The position numbers and the translations under genes were made by a program. From Planctomycetaceae bacterium (lineage in GTDB: Bacteria; Planctomycetota; Planctomycetia; Pirellulales; Thermoguttaceae), in contig JAISQK010000079.1 of assembly GCA_031274255.1 (NCBI GenBank), forward strand, positions 1 to 45,676: 45,676 nucleotides of DNA, given 5' to 3'. Of this stretch, positions 17,323 to 30,177 are shown one piece after another. Under the pieces are notes generated by a model. It saw only the letters and a list, made by a program, of their open reading frames with translations. It did no database searches and had not been told where the DNA came from. Each line of letters starts with the position of its first letter. Positions within the stretch are counted from its first letter, which is position 1.

Positions 17323-18288
17323 TTACACTACCGGCGGATTTTTACCAAGCAAAAGTGACAAAACCGCCATTCGCACCGCCACGCCGTTGGTGACCTGATC
17401 GAGAATCGCGGAATGTTCTCCGTCGGCCACATCGGGAGTGATTTCGACACCGCGATTGATGGGTCCCGGTGCAAGAATCAGCACATTTTCCTTCGTTTTC
17501 CGCATACGGACACTGTTCATGCCGTAAAGATGGGCATATTCGGCAATAGAGGGAAACGGACGCACCACCTGCCGTTCGAACTGAATCCGCAACAGATTCA
17601 GGACATCCACACGGTTAAGGATGGCGTCAAGGCTGTAGCTGTATTCCGCTCCAAATTCCTTCCAGTACGGCGAAACCAATGTGGACGGTCCGCAAACAAT
17701 GACGTTCGCACCGAGTTTTTTAAGTCCCCAAATGTTGGATCGGGCGGTCCGGCTGTGAGCAATGTCTCCCACCAGTGCCACCGTCAGCCCTTTCAGAGAT
17801 CCGAATTTTCGGCGGATGGTCAGGATGTCGAGCAAGCCTTGAGTCGGATGTTCGTGCGGACCGTCTCCGGCATTGATAATCGAACAGCTAAGATTTTTTG
17901 CCAATAACCGCGGCGTTCCCGGACAGCCGTGCCGGACAATGACAGCATCAATTTGCATCGCCTCAATATTTTTTGCGGTATCAATGATTGTTTCGCCTTT
18001 ATTCAAACTACTGGTTGAAGCAGCGAACTCAATGACATCCGCACCGACCCGTTTCGCGGCAAGTCCGAAACTTGTGCGGGTACGAGTCGAATTTTCAAAG
18101 AACAGATTGACGCACGTTTTTCCACGCAACAAATCCACTTTCCGTCCCGGCTGACGGAGTACCTTCAAAAAATCCTCCGCCGTGTCCAAAATCGTGGTGA
18201 TTTCTTCCGGCGTGAGGTCTTCCAGTCCCAAAAGATGCTTCTGTGACCAAGGAACAACTCTTCTCTGCGGTTCTGAAAAATCGACCAT
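17323..18288 (-). CDS. pyrB: Aspartate carbamoyltransferase catalytic subunit
   Basis: 321 residues from ATG 18288 (MVDFSEPQ). The frame is open to 18438, but the extra 50 residues are unlike the family and overlap the spacer. It condenses carbamoyl phosphate with aspartate in pyrimidine synthesis; cytoplasmic. Motifs: [12 protein letters not shown] (carbamoyl phosphate site), SLNKGE (the Lys of the 80s loop), [31 protein letters not shown], and [11 protein letters not shown] (the PGP of the 240s loop, here Gly-Pro). Length is normal for PyrB. No PyrI or PyrC is adjacent. It is first in an operon with hisHF. Confidence 0.93.
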   Translation of the reverse strand: MVDFSEPQRRVVPWSQKHLLGLEDLTPEEITTILDTAEDFLKVLRQPGRKVDLLRGKTCVNLFFENSTRTRTSFGLAAKRVGADVIEFAASTSSLNKGETIIDTAKNIEAMQIDAVIVRHGCPGTPRLLAKNLSCSIINAGDGPHEHPTQGLLDILTIRRKFGSLKGLTVALVGDIAHSRTARSNIWGLKKLGANVIVCGPSTLVSPYWKEFGAEYSYSLDAILNRVDVLNLLRIQFERQVVRPFPSIAEYAHLYGMNSVRMRKTKENVLILAPGPINRGVEITPDVADGEHSAILDQVTNGVAVRMAVLSLLLGKNPPVV

Positions 18289-18392
18289 TTCCGCACCGAT
18301 AATCAAATGGTAAAAACTCTCATCAACACTCCTCAATATTAACAGGGAGACGGCAATCCGGCAAGGGTATCGGAAAAATTGCCAGTCGAGTG

Positions 18393-21300
18393 TCAGGTAC
18401 GCCGGTGACGGGATTGCCGTCTTGCCGCGTAAAACCACACGAACGCGATCACGCCTGACAAACAGACGGAAAAAGCCAGATCACTCAGCCGTTTTTCCGC
18501 CACCAGTGAAATTCCGCTGACACTCAACCGCTTTTCTGACAACGGCGCAGTGAAAAAATAAACGGTACCGATTTGCGGGATTTCGATGTCCAGGCTTGCC
18601 GACTTCGTGGCCGTCACCGCGGTCATTGACGGGGAAACCGTATCAACCGGAGCGGACTGTGCAGGAACCAATTCGTTGTTCAGTGGAAGTCGTTCCGATT
18701 CCCACAGATCTCCGTTCACCGCGACGGGAGGCTGAAACGAACCGGACATTGAAAGATTCCCCCCTGAGATGCCTCCCGCAGCACCGAATAAACTGGAATC
18801 CTGCCTTCCTAGTTCGTATCCCAATCCCAATCCCAATTCCGGGCTTTTTCCCGCCATGCTGTCCAACAAAATCCCTGACGACACCCTCGCCGCTTCATCG
18901 CTTTGTTGTACCTCTGCGGAACCGCTGCGACTGGTTCTACCGATGCCAGCTGCTATGGCTATGCCGGGACCGGATTGCGGCTGCGACGGACTCGGAGTCA
19001 TGGCCGGAACATTCCTCTCATTACTAACGATCCCATCTTGCGGAACGATCTGACCTTGCGCATAAACGCTCTGCGGCACCTGCGGCAGCGAACTCGGGGG
19101 TGCATAGTATCCTTGCATAAAACTTCCTTGCGGAGATTGCAGAGTCTGCTCCGGCGACAGCGACGACGATTGCCGTGGTATCTGTTGCTGCGGTATCTGT
19201 TGTTGCGGTATTGTCATCGACCACTGCGGATTCGGAACGAGTGCATTTTGAGCGGCCTGTTTTTGCGCATAACGTTCAAGATTCTCCTGCTCCAGCGACG
19301 ACTGCGGCATCTGTTGCGATTGCGGCAGCGGTACAAGGGAGGAACTCTCCGAACTCTGTTTTTGCACGGACAATTTCGAGGCCAACTTTTGATCGCTCAG
19401 TTTTTCCTGATCTTTCAGCGACGACTGCGGTGCTTTCTCTTTGCCGAAAACGGAGCCGCTCTTAAGGTTAAGGTCCGACGACCGCGTTGAAGAAGAGGAA
19501 TCCGTTTTCTTGCCGTCTTCCGACTGTATGACAACATTCCGGCCGCGTGCGTTCTCTTGCGATTCGAACCGCTGCTGCAATTGAAGGCTGTTGCTGTGAA
19601 ACTGCTGCTGTTGTGCTGCCGGTGATGTCCGGGAGAAATTATCCATTTGCGGCGAATTACTCATGGAGGTTCCGTCCGTCTGCGGACTTTCCCGTCCTTG
19701 TGCCTGAACCGGCGAACTTTTAAAAGAAGAGAGGTCTTTCGACAGTCCCCCCAACTGTCGGATATTGCTGAACGCCCGCACTTTTTCGTAAGGATTGCCG
19801 GCTTGCAGCGTCTCTTGCAGTTTGGTGTTGAGTTGGTTTTCGTATTCCGACCTGGTTTCCGCCACGACGGCACTGTCTGTTTTCCGCATGGTGCCGTCGA
19901 AGCGGAACCGGTAATTGTCCGGCAGATAAAGTTTCACATACGACGAACTGACCGGAATGTTCAACACTTCAAGGAACGGAACATCAAGAGAACTCACCCA
20001 GCGGATTTTCCTCATTTTTCCGGCGTACACGATCCGTACAATGTAATCAAGATCGCCGACTTCGGTTTTGACAATCGGAATCCGCACAAAAGAAACACCG
20101 CTCTTGTCAGAAAGATTCCTGACGGGAATGTCCCTGGCGGAAAAAAGCGTCGGTTTGACCGGCTGTCCGAAATCGCCCGACCTGCCGGACTCGCGGAGAT
20201 TCCACTCCGGTGTCGATAGGATCCGCACCACACGGATTTCCGCACCGGCCGGCAGTTTCAAATCAAGGTACTGTTCCGTCTTGTTGTCGATCCGGTAAAT
20301 CTGTTCGGCGGTGTAATCGCCGTTTTCCCCGAGTACGGCCCGCGTTTCCGCAAGTCCGATTTGCGCTCCCGACATTTTGACCGTTTCACGCCGCATCATG
20401 GAAAACGCAAGTTTCGGCGGGACTTCCTTTTCACCGTCCGCCGCGTGACTTACCAGATAGGCTTCCGCCGCACCGGCACCGAGTATTTCCCTTAAACGTC
20501 CCCATTCTTTTTGCTGACGGCTGATCTTCCGCACACCGGCGAGATTTTTCGTATCAACCTGCATTTCGTCGAAACTTCCCGCGTTTTCAAGCACGATATA
20601 CCGGTTGAGTACGTTTCCCGTCAACATTTTCGGAATGGCCGCAAAGTAGGGTTTGCCGGAAATCAATTCACGGTCATTGCGGATCAGAACGCGGAATTCG
20701 TTCATGATCTCGTCCTGTAAATGAAGCGTCACAAGAATGGTGCCATGATCCGTGTCCGTGATTTCCTTCCGCTGCAAAAGCGGTGCGTCAATCCGGGCGT
20801 CGGCCATTTCTTTCGGCAATTCAAACTGCACGGAATGAATTCCGGCGTTTTGAATATTGTAGTCAAGCAGAATCATCTCCTCGATACTCCGGCTGTTCGT
20901 CCTGACATTGGTGATGCTTTCGCACGTGATTTTAGGCATCCGCGGCACCAATGTCAGTTTGGCGGACGGTTTGCCGTCCCTTCCGGACAGACTGAATTCC
21001 TGACGGCGGAGCGGACGGTATTCATTCGCAATCCATCCGCTCATTTGCTCCGGCTCACGAATATAAACCAAATGCGTGTCATGAATGTCCACATCAAACG
21101 ACGGATCAGCCAGTACCGCAAATTGCTGCTGTACCATTCTGAACCGTTCTGTCTGACCGGTTTTGTCACGGATGATCGGCACATCGACCTCTTTTTCCGC
21201 ATCACAGGCAACAGTGCCGATGATATTGAACCGAATGTTCCTCTTGCCAGGAACATTGGCCCACAAAACGGTCAGTTCGGTTTCACCGGATTCCAGCGGC

Positions 21301-24300
21301 TTGGTTGACCATTCCACCGGCGATTCCGACTGCACCGTTTCCAGGCGGAAATCCTTCGGTAAAATCAGGTCTTCATGAAAGAGAGTCCATTCCGGTCTCT
21401 CCGAACGAAACAGATGACTGCACTCCAGTCTTACGAGATGCGGCGAGAGTTTGACAATGTTTTCAGCGGTACGGACGACGGTCAAATCCTTCTGCGTCAC
21501 CGTGAGCGGCAGTTGGTAATTTTCCGACGTAAACCGGAGGGCTCGGAACGGTGTCAATCCGAACGGATTTTCCGCAACGGATGTTTTCACCATTTCTTTC
21601 ACGAGAGAATCACCCGCCGGAGTCTCTTCCTTGTCATTTTGTCTGTCGGGCATATCCGTCATGCTGAGATTCGACGTTTCGCCGATTTTGACCTCAAGCC
21701 GCGGACTGTGCTGAATCGTGATTCGTCCGTGATGCATTGCGGCACCGGCCACACCGACATTCGGCACCGTGATCGTTTGCTGTTTTACGTCGGAAAAATC
21801 CGCATCACTCCTCAATACGAGATGAAATTGATCATTTCCTTCCGTCGGATGCAACAGCTCCACTTCAATCATCGTATCGGTTTGGGAATCGGTTTCCACG
21901 TTTTCCCAGCCGCGGACATTTTCCCCCTTCACGGAGACCACGAGAGATTTTTTCGGAACGCGCAACTGAAAAGACTCGTGTTTTCCGCGGCGGAATGCCA
22001 GTGACAAATCCCAGTCGAGAAGGAGAGCGTCCTCGCGGATATTGAACCGCAGTTCGGAATCGGCGGTCAGACTTTGATCAATTTCCGCCCCGGTCACTTT
22101 CGACCGCCACGACCATCGGAACTCCCCGTTCGGAGCGAGTGCTGTCGCGATCGTTTCATTGGGTTTCGCTGCCAGCCATTTTTGTTGAGCGGCGACATTA
22201 CTGCATCGCAGTTCCATCTGTTCTTCAGGAAGCGTCACGAGGACTTTTTCCGCTGGAAATTTCGCCAGACGTCCCGAAACAAGCCGCCAACCTCCCTGCC
22301 GTTCCGCCTTGAATTTCACGGTGAACACAATCCGGTGTTTTCCCTTGCCGTGAATTTGAACCGCAAACAGACCGTTTTTCGACGGCGTCACGGAGATTTC
22401 CGCGTCACGGTCATCGACTTTCAATCCGGTCAGAATCCCCTGTCCCAGTGCAAGAGGAAAGAGAATCGGCTTGTTGTTAAGGATTTCGATCTCCGCGTCT
22501 CCCGTGATGCTTAAATCCTCGGTCTGTCCGAGGACCGCCCTGTATTCGCCGGAGAGGACGGCGTAATCCGCGGGAGCCTTTTCTTCGGCGGCGGCCTTTT
22601 TTTCAGGATGCACAAGATTCCAAAGTTCCATATATTTCGCATACGGCACAAGCAGCTTCTGATCCGTCCGCGTCAGCAGTTTGGGATGGGGTAAACCGTC
22701 CTCAAGCTGCGGAGCGGCAAGCATGGTTTCGGCGTCATAAAACGCGACGATCACGTCATCAGGAATCCGAATCGGTTTTTCCTCCGATGTTTCCGCGTGA
22801 ACCGGTCCCGATATCCATGTGAGTGTCAGGAACATCATAACGGCGGCGGAAATGTTTTGTGTCTTCCGTTGTTTCATTTTTTGCCAAACTCCGGTGAAAA
22901 GATAAACCGCGAAAACCCAAAATCCCGCTTTGACGGCCTCATCAAAGAGTGAAGCGAAAACATCAAACCGGGGAACAAGCACAAGGAGCGTCCCGCCGGA
23001 CATCACGCTCAGCACGAAAATCATGCGGGTACGGACGCTTGCTTTCCAAAGGAAAAGTCCGGCCAAAAGGACGCTTCCCCAGATGAAATAGAAGCCGAAC
23101 GTGAAGAGTTGCGTGTTCACGGTTCGTACCCGAAGCTGCATTTCACTGCCGCCGATCATCTGGAACTGTTTGTGACGTTGAAGCGGAGAGGCGAGATTCT
23201 GCTGAAACCGCACCTGAACCGGCTGTACGGTTTGAAGCGTCTTGTTCTGATACGGCACGGTTTGCAGCGGTTCGTTCGGTACGGCTTGCGGCACGGCAGA
23301 GGAAACTTCACTGTCATTGATGCCGCTGCGATAACTGCGGCGGTCGGAAGTTTCTTCCGAGCTTCTGTTAAAATTTTGCAGTTTTTTGGCGTCTTCGGAA
23401 TTGGAATCTTCGGTAATAAATCTTCCGTCTTTTTTACCCAATGATTCTTCTGATTCTTCCAACAGAATTTCCGAATCCGAATTCCATTCCGTTTCAGCCG
23501 ACATCTTTATCTTTCGTTTCGACTGCGGCAAATCGGCTGCATAACGGGCCGACTCCCTTGCAGACATAAACGGCGAGAGGAAAATATTGTGAAGATAACG
23601 CATGACGAGCGGTCTCGGCGGTTCGTTTTCAAGCGGTTTGTCCCCAATGCGGACAACCTCATAACCGGGCGGTGCCGTCACGTTCCACACAACACGGGTC
23701 ACCGGCACTTTTTGCCAGATAATGGTTCCCGCTTCCGCGCAGACAAGGGTTGTTGCTTCCGGGGCAAGGTACCTGAAATCATGCTCTCCCGCTTTCTTCG
23801 GTACGAGCAAATCGGGCAGACGGATGTCGGACGAGGCGAAAACCGGTGATGCTCCGCTGCTCTCCGCTGCCGCCCAGACGATTTCAAGCCTGCGCACAAT
23901 ACTGTCCGGTTTCGCCGGAATATCCGCCATGATGCCGTTTCCGTCCTTTTGCGGCTTGATTACGGCGCCATCAAGCGACACCGCCCAGATTTCTTCATTC
24001 CCGTTGAGATCAATCATGAGAAAGGTCGCCCGTGTTTTCAGGTCATACACCGCTTTGGTCACCCGTTTGCCGTTTGCCGCAATTTCCACTTCGCCATACA
24101 CAAGCTGCACCAGGGACGACGGCAATTGAAAATCAGGATTCTGCTTGATGTCCACATGAAGCGGGTTTTCGCGGGTGATTCCCTCATACACACCGAGAAG
24201 CCGCTGACCGGGAATGTAGTGCGACGCGGCCAGTTCTCCGACATCCACCGGACGCAACAGAGAGGGAGAGGCCGTTTGAGAAGGAACGGCTGTTTCATGC

Positions 24301-26531
24301 AGCGAAAGATTCAATTCTTCATGTCCCTCGACGGAAACAAGTCCCGACTGCCACGCCGTCTCTTCGGCAGTGACAAGCGGAAGTTCCTGTGTTGTTTCCG
24401 CTTCCGTTGTCTGTTCAAAACGGACCCCGAGCGTCAAAAGTCCTGACTGCGGACCGGCGAGCTGCACATTCCACTTGCGAAATTCCCTGCCGTCCGCCGC
24501 CGTCACGGGTGTACTGACATACTCTTTGACCTCAAGGCCGTTCAGTCCGAAAATACCGATGTGTTCCGGGGTCTCCGCAGGAAGTAAAAATGAAAGAAAC
24601 TTTGTCCGTGCCTGTTCCACATTGTAATGCAGTTCGTAATTCACCGACATCAATGACGGAGCAAACCGGAAAAACGCGAATGTTCTCGCGGTCAGACGCG
24701 GCAGGGTGCGTGTGATGCAAAGCTCGGTCGAATACGGCTGACTCCAGTACCGAAACGCCATGTCGACGGGAAGTCCCGCGAGAAATTCGGTTCGCTCCTT
24801 GTTATCCAGCGGAATGAGACGGACGTCATTTTCCGACGTGACAAGCATGTCACTGTCCACGGTCACGGCAATCGTGCCGCGGTCGTCCGCCGCGTCGGCA
24901 AGACAAAATCGCGGAAACGGAAATTTCTGCTCGCTCCAGTCGCCAAACCAGCCGGGAGTGTCCCCTTTTGCCTCGAAAAAGACCGGAAAAACCGTCTGCG
25001 GCTCAATCCCGTTGACAACCTTGATTTGAACGGACGTTCCTTTTTGCTCAAACGGAATCATGACATCCTCCTGATCGGTGACCCGTGTGACCGTCCAATT
25101 TTCAGGAACTTCGAGTTTGAGCGTGAACAATTTTTCATGACGCGGCGAAATTTGCAGCAGTCCGCGCAGCGTTTGCTCTTTGTCGCTGAGCGTGAGCACC
25201 TGATGCGAGACGGCGTCGAATGCCGGTTTCGGTTTGAGAAATTCACACACAATACTCCAGTCGCCGGTGTTCGGTGCATACCACGCCGCAACCGTTCGTA
25301 CTGCCGGAGCGTCCGCCGTTGTTTCAAACACTTCCGCGGAAATGGTATTCTGCAAAATCTCCGGTGCTATCGCAATAAGCCGTGTTGCGTCAAGCTTGTG
25401 GACATTCCACTGCGTCTCAAGCAGGAGTCCGAACACCGCGGAATCGCTGCTGACCTCAAGCGGTTTGAATGCCGGAAACGCCCATTCGGAAAGCGTGTCA
25501 TTCGCGGACACCGTATCGAAAAAATGCACCGCTGTCAGATTGACGGAGACGATGCCGCTGACAGGTTCACGGAACCGGACTTCAAGAATCGACTGGTTTT
25601 CACGTTCCGTCACACTCCACTTTGCGAGTTGCGGAGAGACCGCCCCGGTCATTTCAAAACCGCGCGGCACAACAAATTCCGCGGTTTGAACCGGTTGATG
25701 CAGGATGTCGAGAGAAAACGCGGCGTGAAGTTTTTCGTAATGTCCTGTCACCTCGGCAAACTGAACGCTTTGGGAAAGGACGGACTTGAGAATTTGTGTC
25801 CGGTGACTGTTGAGTGTCAATGTCAGATGTTGTGCGTCGCTTTGCGGAAGGAGTTCAAATTTTGTCACACGGGAAGCTCCTTCCCCTTCAACATGACGGC
25901 TCACAATGACCGCACCGTCTTTGAGTTCGACATCTCCCGGTACGACAAGTCTTTCCGCCGTTTTTGGGGCCCGCGGCACACGGAACCGGATTTCCTGCCG
26001 CACCGTATCGACAAGAAGCTGTGATGTCATTTCCAGTTCGAGTGTGTGGCGTCCTTTGCCCCGCAGAAAAAGAGTGTACGGCGCGTAGGGTGCCGGGGTT
26101 TCTTCCTCATGGGGCGAAACACCGAATCGGGCCGGTTCTCCGTCAAGGATTGCGGACTGAACCGCGACGGAATCCAAGTCAAGCGGCAGAGCTTGCCGTT
26201 TGTCCGTCAACGACTCCCACTGAAGGACCGCATGAATTTTCGCCTGTTCCCCTTCGATCGTGACCGTGTAATCACTCGCGAGAAACACCGTCGCAACCGG
26301 AGCGGCGGCATCCGGCGAATCCTGTGTTTCCCGCTGTTGGAGCGATTCGAGTAAAAGTGTTTCAAACTCTTCACGCGGCAGCAGCACACGGTCTTTGCAG
26401 TTTTCAAGCAGCTTTGCCATTTCGGAAGCCGGCACGAAAAGTTCCCGGACAGTGATCTTTTTCGGTTCGTCTTGTGCGTGAAGAGAACATGCCAGCATCA
26501 TCGACAGGACAGTAAAAAACCATTTACGCAT
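18393..26531 (-). CDS. Giant two-module membrane-anchored envelope protein
   Basis: 2712 residues. ATG 26531 has GGAGG 6 bases upstream and overlaps the end of the 1217-residue gene by 8 bp. A signal peptide covers 1-19 (cleavage after LHA). Module 1 starts with an [11 protein letters not shown] motif (about 49-60) and a beta-rich region containing [20 protein letters not shown]. Hydrophobic segments lie at about 1140-1160, 1170-1187, 1200-1216 and 1224-1244. The last reads like a signal peptide ([15 protein letters not shown]) and is followed by a second module with [12 protein letters not shown] (about 1285-1296). This suggests two ancestral genes fused. A Ser/Gln/Pro-rich low-complexity stretch spans about 2264-2630, with [12 protein letters not shown] inside, and a final helix lies near 2684-2704. 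No enzyme motif is visible; the paralogous 1217-residue gene lies upstream. Probably a structural or assembly protein of the envelope; function unknown. Confidence 0.85.
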   Translation of the reverse strand: MRKWFFTVLSMMLACSLHAQDEPKKITVRELFVPASEMAKLLENCKDRVLLPREEFETLLLESLQQRETQDSPDAAAPVATVFLASDYTVTIEGEQAKIHAVLQWESLTDKRQALPLDLDSVAVQSAILDGEPARFGVSPHEEETPAPYAPYTLFLRGKGRHTLELEMTSQLLVDTVRQEIRFRVPRAPKTAERLVVPGDVELKDGAVIVSRHVEGEGASRVTKFELLPQSDAQHLTLTLNSHRTQILKSVLSQSVQFAEVTGHYEKLHAAFSLDILHQPVQTAEFVVPRGFEMTGAVSPQLAKWSVTERENQSILEVRFREPVSGIVSVNLTAVHFFDTVSANDTLSEWAFPAFKPLEVSSDSAVFGLLLETQWNVHKLDATRLIAIAPEILQNTISAEVFETTADAPAVRTVAAWYAPNTGDWSIVCEFLKPKPAFDAVSHQVLTLSDKEQTLRGLLQISPRHEKLFTLKLEVPENWTVTRVTDQEDVMIPFEQKGTSVQIKVVNGIEPQTVFPVFFEAKGDTPGWFGDWSEQKFPFPRFCLADAADDRGTIAVTVDSDMLVTSENDVRLIPLDNKERTEFLAGLPVDMAFRYWSQPYSTELCITRTLPRLTARTFAFFRFAPSLMSVNYELHYNVEQARTKFLSFLLPAETPEHIGIFGLNGLEVKEYVSTPVTAADGREFRKWNVQLAGPQSGLLTLGVRFEQTTEAETTQELPLVTAEETAWQSGLVSVEGHEELNLSLHETAVPSQTASPSLLRPVDVGELAASHYIPGQRLLGVYEGITRENPLHVDIKQNPDFQLPSSLVQLVYGEVEIAANGKRVTKAVYDLKTRATFLMIDLNGNEEIWAVSLDGAVIKPQKDGNGIMADIPAKPDSIVRRLEIVWAAAESSGASPVFASSDIRLPDLLVPKKAGEHDFRYLAPEATTLVCAEAGTIIWQKVPVTRVVWNVTAPPGYEVVRIGDKPLENEPPRPLVMRYLHNIFLSPFMSARESARYAADLPQSKRKIKMSAETEWNSDSEILLEESEESLGKKDGRFITEDSNSEDAKKLQNFNRSSEETSDRRSYRSGINDSEVSSAVPQAVPNEPLQTVPYQNKTLQTVQPVQVRFQQNLASPLQRHKQFQMIGGSEMQLRVRTVNTQLFTFGFYFIWGSVLLAGLFLWKASVRTRMIFVLSVMSGGTLLVLVPRFDVFASLFDEAVKAGFWVFAVYLFTGVWQKMKQRKTQNISAAVMMFLTLTWISGPVHAETSEEKPIRIPDDVIVAFYDAETMLAAPQLEDGLPHPKLLTRTDQKLLVPYAKYMELWNLVHPEKKAAAEEKAPADYAVLSGEYRAVLGQTEDLSITGDAEIEILNNKPILFPLALGQGILTGLKVDDRDAEISVTPSKNGLFAVQIHGKGKHRIVFTVKFKAERQGGWRLVSGRLAKFPAEKVLVTLPEEQMELRCSNVAAQQKWLAAKPNETIATALAPNGEFRWSWRSKVTGAEIDQSLTADSELRFNIREDALLLDWDLSLAFRRGKHESFQLRVPKKSLVVSVKGENVRGWENVETDSQTDTMIEVELLHPTEGNDQFHLVLRSDADFSDVKQQTITVPNVGVAGAAMHHGRITIQHSPRLEVKIGETSNLSMTDMPDRQNDKEETPAGDSLVKEMVKTSVAENPFGLTPFRALRFTSENYQLPLTVTQKDLTVVRTAENIVKLSPHLVRLECSHLFRSERPEWTLFHEDLILPKDFRLETVQSESPVEWSTKPLESGETELTVLWANVPGKRNIRFNIIGTVACDAEKEVDVPIIRDKTGQTERFRMVQQQFAVLADPSFDVDIHDTHLVYIREPEQMSGWIANEYRPLRRQEFSLSGRDGKPSAKLTLVPRMPKITCESITNVRTNSRSIEEMILLDYNIQNAGIHSVQFELPKEMADARIDAPLLQRKEITDTDHGTILVTLHLQDEIMNEFRVLIRNDRELISGKPYFAAIPKMLTGNVLNRYIVLENAGSFDEMQVDTKNLAGVRKISRQQKEWGRLREILGAGAAEAYLVSHAADGEKEVPPKLAFSMMRRETVKMSGAQIGLAETRAVLGENGDYTAEQIYRIDNKTEQYLDLKLPAGAEIRVVRILSTPEWNLRESGRSGDFGQPVKPTLFSARDIPVRNLSDKSGVSFVRIPIVKTEVGDLDYIVRIVYAGKMRKIRWVSSLDVPFLEVLNIPVSSSYVKLYLPDNYRFRFDGTMRKTDSAVVAETRSEYENQLNTKLQETLQAGNPYEKVRAFSNIRQLGGLSKDLSSFKSSPVQAQGRESPQTDGTSMSNSPQMDNFSRTSPAAQQQQFHSNSLQLQQRFESQENARGRNVVIQSEDGKKTDSSSSTRSSDLNLKSGSVFGKEKAPQSSLKDQEKLSDQKLASKLSVQKQSSESSSLVPLPQSQQMPQSSLEQENLERYAQKQAAQNALVPNPQWSMTIPQQQIPQQQIPRQSSSLSPEQTLQSPQGSFMQGYYAPPSSLPQVPQSVYAQGQIVPQDGIVSNERNVPAMTPSPSQPQSGPGIAIAAGIGRTSRSGSAEVQQSDEAARVSSGILLDSMAGKSPELGLGLGYELGRQDSSLFGAAGGISGGNLSMSGSFQPPVAVNGDLWESERLPLNNELVPAQSAPVDTVSPSMTAVTATKSASLDIEIPQIGTVYFFTAPLSEKRLSVSGISLVAEKRLSDLAFSVCLSGVIAFVWFYAARRQSRHRRT

Positions 26532-29500
26532 GAGGACCTCCTTCCGTGTTTTCAGAACTCGTTGTCACTTCAGCGGATGTCTCTGTTTTTCTCCGCGTCA
26601 ATGGTGTCGTCATGATGGTTTTGAACGTACTCCAACCGCAGACGAGCGACCGGATGATCCAGAGAATCACCGTCAGACCAATCGCCCACCGTACACCGGA
26701 AACAACACCGGCGGTAAACATCAATGTCGGAGCAATCAGCACAAGCAGGGCGTAAAGTATTATGACACTGAACACGACAATTCCGCGAATCCGCCACTTA
26801 TAGAACATCAGGAGAATTCCTCCGGTCAGAAGCAGGAGAAACATCACCACGTTAATGAAGCTGATTTTCCGCAACCGTATGGTGAAAAGTCCGGCATTGT
26901 CGGAATCCGGCTGAATTGTCGAAAAGAGATAAGGGCTTCCGTCCACCGGAAAATTCCGCCAGGAAGGAGACGAACGTTGTTCAAGCTCTTGCGTCAACAC
27001 CCCCGTCACCATATCAACACCCGGACTGTTACTGATGCCCACCGTATCGCTCTGAAAGGTGGGAAACATGTGAAAATTCTTCGAGCAATTCCCTTGGTAG
27101 GAAGTGAGAACATACTCCTCCGGCACATAAACCGCGACGTACACGTGCTGAATCGCCGGTTCATCAGGAAAAACAGGAATGGCAATCGTTTCACGCCGTG
27201 AGAGGTGTTTCCGTTCCGGCGGAGCGTCTTTCTTTTTCTGTGTGTACCGGATTTCGAGCAAAAACGGTTTGTCGGGAAGCGTCGAGGTCAACGGAATCAA
27301 ATACTGTCCCGCGGCATCGGTTTCCAGCGTCACCGGCACATCATTGATTCGCGGCTCAACGTCAAAGGAAGAATCCGGCGGCAAAATGACCGGCAGCCGT
27401 TGTTTGACGCTTTGAATCCGGTAGAGTGCCTGCACCGATTGCGTGTTCGCCCGTGTCAGCACATGACGGATCAAAGCGTATTCAATACTTGCCCGTTTGA
27501 CTTCATGCCATTCATACCGCATGGCACTGAGGGAAAGTTTCCAATCCTCGTGAAATTCAAATCCGTATGCCGCATCCGCAATACGGTCCTCGGCTTCCAC
27601 ATCATGCTGCGGGTCAATCTGCCGCAGTCCGTTGTTGACGTCCGATGTGGAGATGTCAACGGTTCCGGTTTTGGCCAGCAGGATTTGTCCCCAGGAACGG
27701 AACACCTTTTGCGGAATCAGCCGAGGAACCGAAATTTCAACGCTTTTCCCGTCAAGAAGCTGCGGAATCTGTTTTTCCCACGTCAGAATGATGGTTCCTG
27801 TTCCTTGCAAATTGGTGTCATTGGCAAAGTTCCACGCCTCATATCCTTCGGCCACATCTTCCGGCTGCGGCGAAAGAACGGTATCGCGGAAGTCTTTGGT
27901 TTGATTACGCAGGTCTTTGGAAATTTCTTTCGGCACATCAATCCGCAATGACGGGACACCGCTATACAAGACGTTATAGGCGATTTTGTCGGAAAAGCGG
28001 ACCACTCCGTCGTCAATTCTCGCGGTGAGAAGCTGTTTGATCGTCACCTGCGGTGTCCGCCGCATCGCCTGAAGCGAAAGTTCCGGCTGTTCTCCGGCAA
28101 ACACATAGGCAAGATTCCCCAAAATCGGCCTCGCAATCCATTTGTCCGCCAACTGTTCACGCGGCACATTCTGCATTCCGGTGAACGCGGTCGGGGTCAC
28201 CCGTAAACTGTCGGGCGACTCCAGAACGAGAATCCCTTCCTTTTGTTCGATCCCTTCAGAAGCAACAACCGGCACAATGATCTTGAGATCAAACGCTTTT
28301 TCCGTTTCTTTTTGCTGTGCGTCACGATTTTGCGGTGGTTGCGGGGGAAGGGGTTGTGAATAAAACCGTACCGCAACTCCGACAATACCGATGGCTTTTC
28401 GGGCAAGATTCACTGTCAGCCGTTTCCTTTTCGGTTTTCCCTCTTCGGTCGGCAGATCGGAAAGCTGATACCCGTCAATGACAAGGGACGACACTTTGGT
28501 CGGCTGCTGCGGGGAGGAACCGGATTGAGATTGACGATTTTCCGGCGGTGCGGTTCTGCCCAATAAATTTTGCACATTAATGGAGGTGTCTCCGCTCACG
28601 TTCATGACATTCAATCCCTCCGGAACATCATAAAACAATTGAAAAACGCCTGCTTTTTCAATTTGATAAGCATTCACCATCTGAACGGAATAGTCTCCGT
28701 CTGAAGAAAGCGATATACGTGTTTGTGTTTTTGCAAAAATTTGCGGACGCTCTTTTTCGACCGCCAGTTCCAACCCATACACCGCGGCGGAAAGTCTGTA
28801 TGCCAAACCGGTTGCGCGAATTTTAAGATTTTGCGGCAGTTCCGCCGGATCAATCTGGACCAAACCGGACATTTTCTTCTGCTCACAAACAAGCCCCGGT
28901 GATGTATCGACCGCCAATGTTCCTTGATGCGCACCGACACCAATGATTTTGATTCGCGGTACATCTATCGAAAAATGGTCTGTCTCAGGAATGAATTTTT
29001 CCAGGTCAATCAGCAACGACTGTTTTGATTTCGCCGGCTCAAAGAGTTCCACTTGAATCACTTGCGTCTTTTCCCCTTGTGAAATTTCCCAAGAGCGGAT
29101 GTTGTCATCCACAACTCCGACGACTTTTTGATCTTCCGGCACTTCAATGGCAAGTTTGTCAAGTTGAGCGCGGCTGATAGAATAGACAATATGCACACGA
29201 TTGCGTATCACCCCTTCTTCAACGGTGACCCGCTGTTGTGACTGAACATTGGCGAGCGCTTCAAGTCCTTTGGCACCTTCCGCTTTCGGTGTCCAACCGA
29301 TCTGCACGTTGGGAGCGGAACCGGCGAATGCCCGAAAAATCGTTCCTTCCGTTCCGTTTTCAGGCGGAAATTCACTGGCGGCAATCATCGGCGCAAAATC
29401 GACTTTAACCCCTGTGTCCGGCATCCGAAATTCCCAACGGCTCAAAGGGGCCTGCGGCACACGCAACGACACCGAATTCCGGCCCGGTGATTTTTCATAA

Positions 29501-30177
29501 CTTTTTGCATAACAGAGCGTTAGCTCTCTGCGAACAGGAGCGTCCTTTTTTCGTTCCACCAGAAAAGAATATCCGTTTTGATTGTCGCCCAATATTTGAG
29601 CCGGTTCACCGCCCAGTATGGCTTCTGTGATCGCAACTCCCTGCAACTGAAGGGGTAACGTATGCCATCCCGGTTCAAGCAGATCGAATTTTACCGTTGC
29701 GGTCACTTCCACCAAATCGCCGTTGATTTTGGCAATGCTGTCTGTTTCCGTAATCATTGCAGGAATCGGAGCTTTTTCCGGTTCAGGAGCCGGTTGGGGA
29801 GTCTCAAGACGCTTGGCGGCGTCCCACAATTTACGAAATTCCGCATAAGGCAAAAACACGCCGCGTCCTTCCGATTCAAACGCCCCGCGAAGTTTTTCAT
29901 ACGGCACATAAACCGTCTGTTCTTTCTCAATGACGGCAACCGGTTTGGAGACCGCCGGTTCCGGTTTCGGAGTTTTTTCTACTGCCGGTTTTTCTTCGGT
30001 AACAGGGGAAGCCTCCTCCGTTCCATTTTCTGTAACATTTTGATTTTCCACGAGTTGCGTCTCCTCCTGAGGAACAGGTTCCGATTCCTGAGCGTAGAGT
30101 GTTCTCGCCACAGAAAACAACATCAAAAACATCGCCATGAGCGGCAATACCATTTTTCGGTTGTTGGAAAAAAACAT
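26524..30177 (-). CDS. Large membrane-anchored envelope protein, paralogous module
   Basis: 1217 residues; ATG 30177 has AGGAG 7 bases upstream. A signal peptide covers about 1-29 (cleavage after LYA). A Pro/Glu/Val-rich linker follows, then two copies of a VPY-type motif: VYVPYEKLRGAF and, at about 106-118, VFLPYAEFRKLW. Next is the beta-rich module with LEPGWHTLPLQLQGVAITEA and LGGEPAQ, clearly related in pattern to both halves of the 2712-residue protein. Further on is DDNIRSWEISQGE, comparable to [13 protein letters not shown] there. The C-terminus has a cluster of hydrophobic helices (about 1104-1180) and a short basic/Ser/Thr tail, so the bulk is outside the cytoplasm. First gene of a two-gene operon. 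No known function; members appear planctomycete-specific from memory, which should be tested. Confidence 0.85.
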   Translation of the reverse strand: MFFSNNRKMVLPLMAMFLMLFSVARTLYAQESEPVPQEETQLVENQNVTENGTEEASPVTEEKPAVEKTPKPEPAVSKPVAVIEKEQTVYVPYEKLRGAFESEGRGVFLPYAEFRKLWDAAKRLETPQPAPEPEKAPIPAMITETDSIAKINGDLVEVTATVKFDLLEPGWHTLPLQLQGVAITEAILGGEPAQILGDNQNGYSFLVERKKDAPVRRELTLCYAKSYEKSPGRNSVSLRVPQAPLSRWEFRMPDTGVKVDFAPMIAASEFPPENGTEGTIFRAFAGSAPNVQIGWTPKAEGAKGLEALANVQSQQRVTVEEGVIRNRVHIVYSISRAQLDKLAIEVPEDQKVVGVVDDNIRSWEISQGEKTQVIQVELFEPAKSKQSLLIDLEKFIPETDHFSIDVPRIKIIGVGAHQGTLAVDTSPGLVCEQKKMSGLVQIDPAELPQNLKIRATGLAYRLSAAVYGLELAVEKERPQIFAKTQTRISLSSDGDYSVQMVNAYQIEKAGVFQLFYDVPEGLNVMNVSGDTSINVQNLLGRTAPPENRQSQSGSSPQQPTKVSSLVIDGYQLSDLPTEEGKPKRKRLTVNLARKAIGIVGVAVRFYSQPLPPQPPQNRDAQQKETEKAFDLKIIVPVVASEGIEQKEGILVLESPDSLRVTPTAFTGMQNVPREQLADKWIARPILGNLAYVFAGEQPELSLQAMRRTPQVTIKQLLTARIDDGVVRFSDKIAYNVLYSGVPSLRIDVPKEISKDLRNQTKDFRDTVLSPQPEDVAEGYEAWNFANDTNLQGTGTIILTWEKQIPQLLDGKSVEISVPRLIPQKVFRSWGQILLAKTGTVDISTSDVNNGLRQIDPQHDVEAEDRIADAAYGFEFHEDWKLSLSAMRYEWHEVKRASIEYALIRHVLTRANTQSVQALYRIQSVKQRLPVILPPDSSFDVEPRINDVPVTLETDAAGQYLIPLTSTLPDKPFLLEIRYTQKKKDAPPERKHLSRRETIAIPVFPDEPAIQHVYVAVYVPEEYVLTSYQGNCSKNFHMFPTFQSDTVGISNSPGVDMVTGVLTQELEQRSSPSWRNFPVDGSPYLFSTIQPDSDNAGLFTIRLRKISFINVVMFLLLLTGGILLMFYKWRIRGIVVFSVIILYALLVLIAPTLMFTAGVVSGVRWAIGLTVILWIIRSLVCGWSTFKTIMTTPLTRRKTETSAEVTTSSENTEGGPHA

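Noticed and set aside
25026-26024. Plus-strand 332-codon open frame opposite the giant gene
   Set aside because: Antisense to strongly coding sequence with signal peptide and modular pattern; basic, unrecognisable product.
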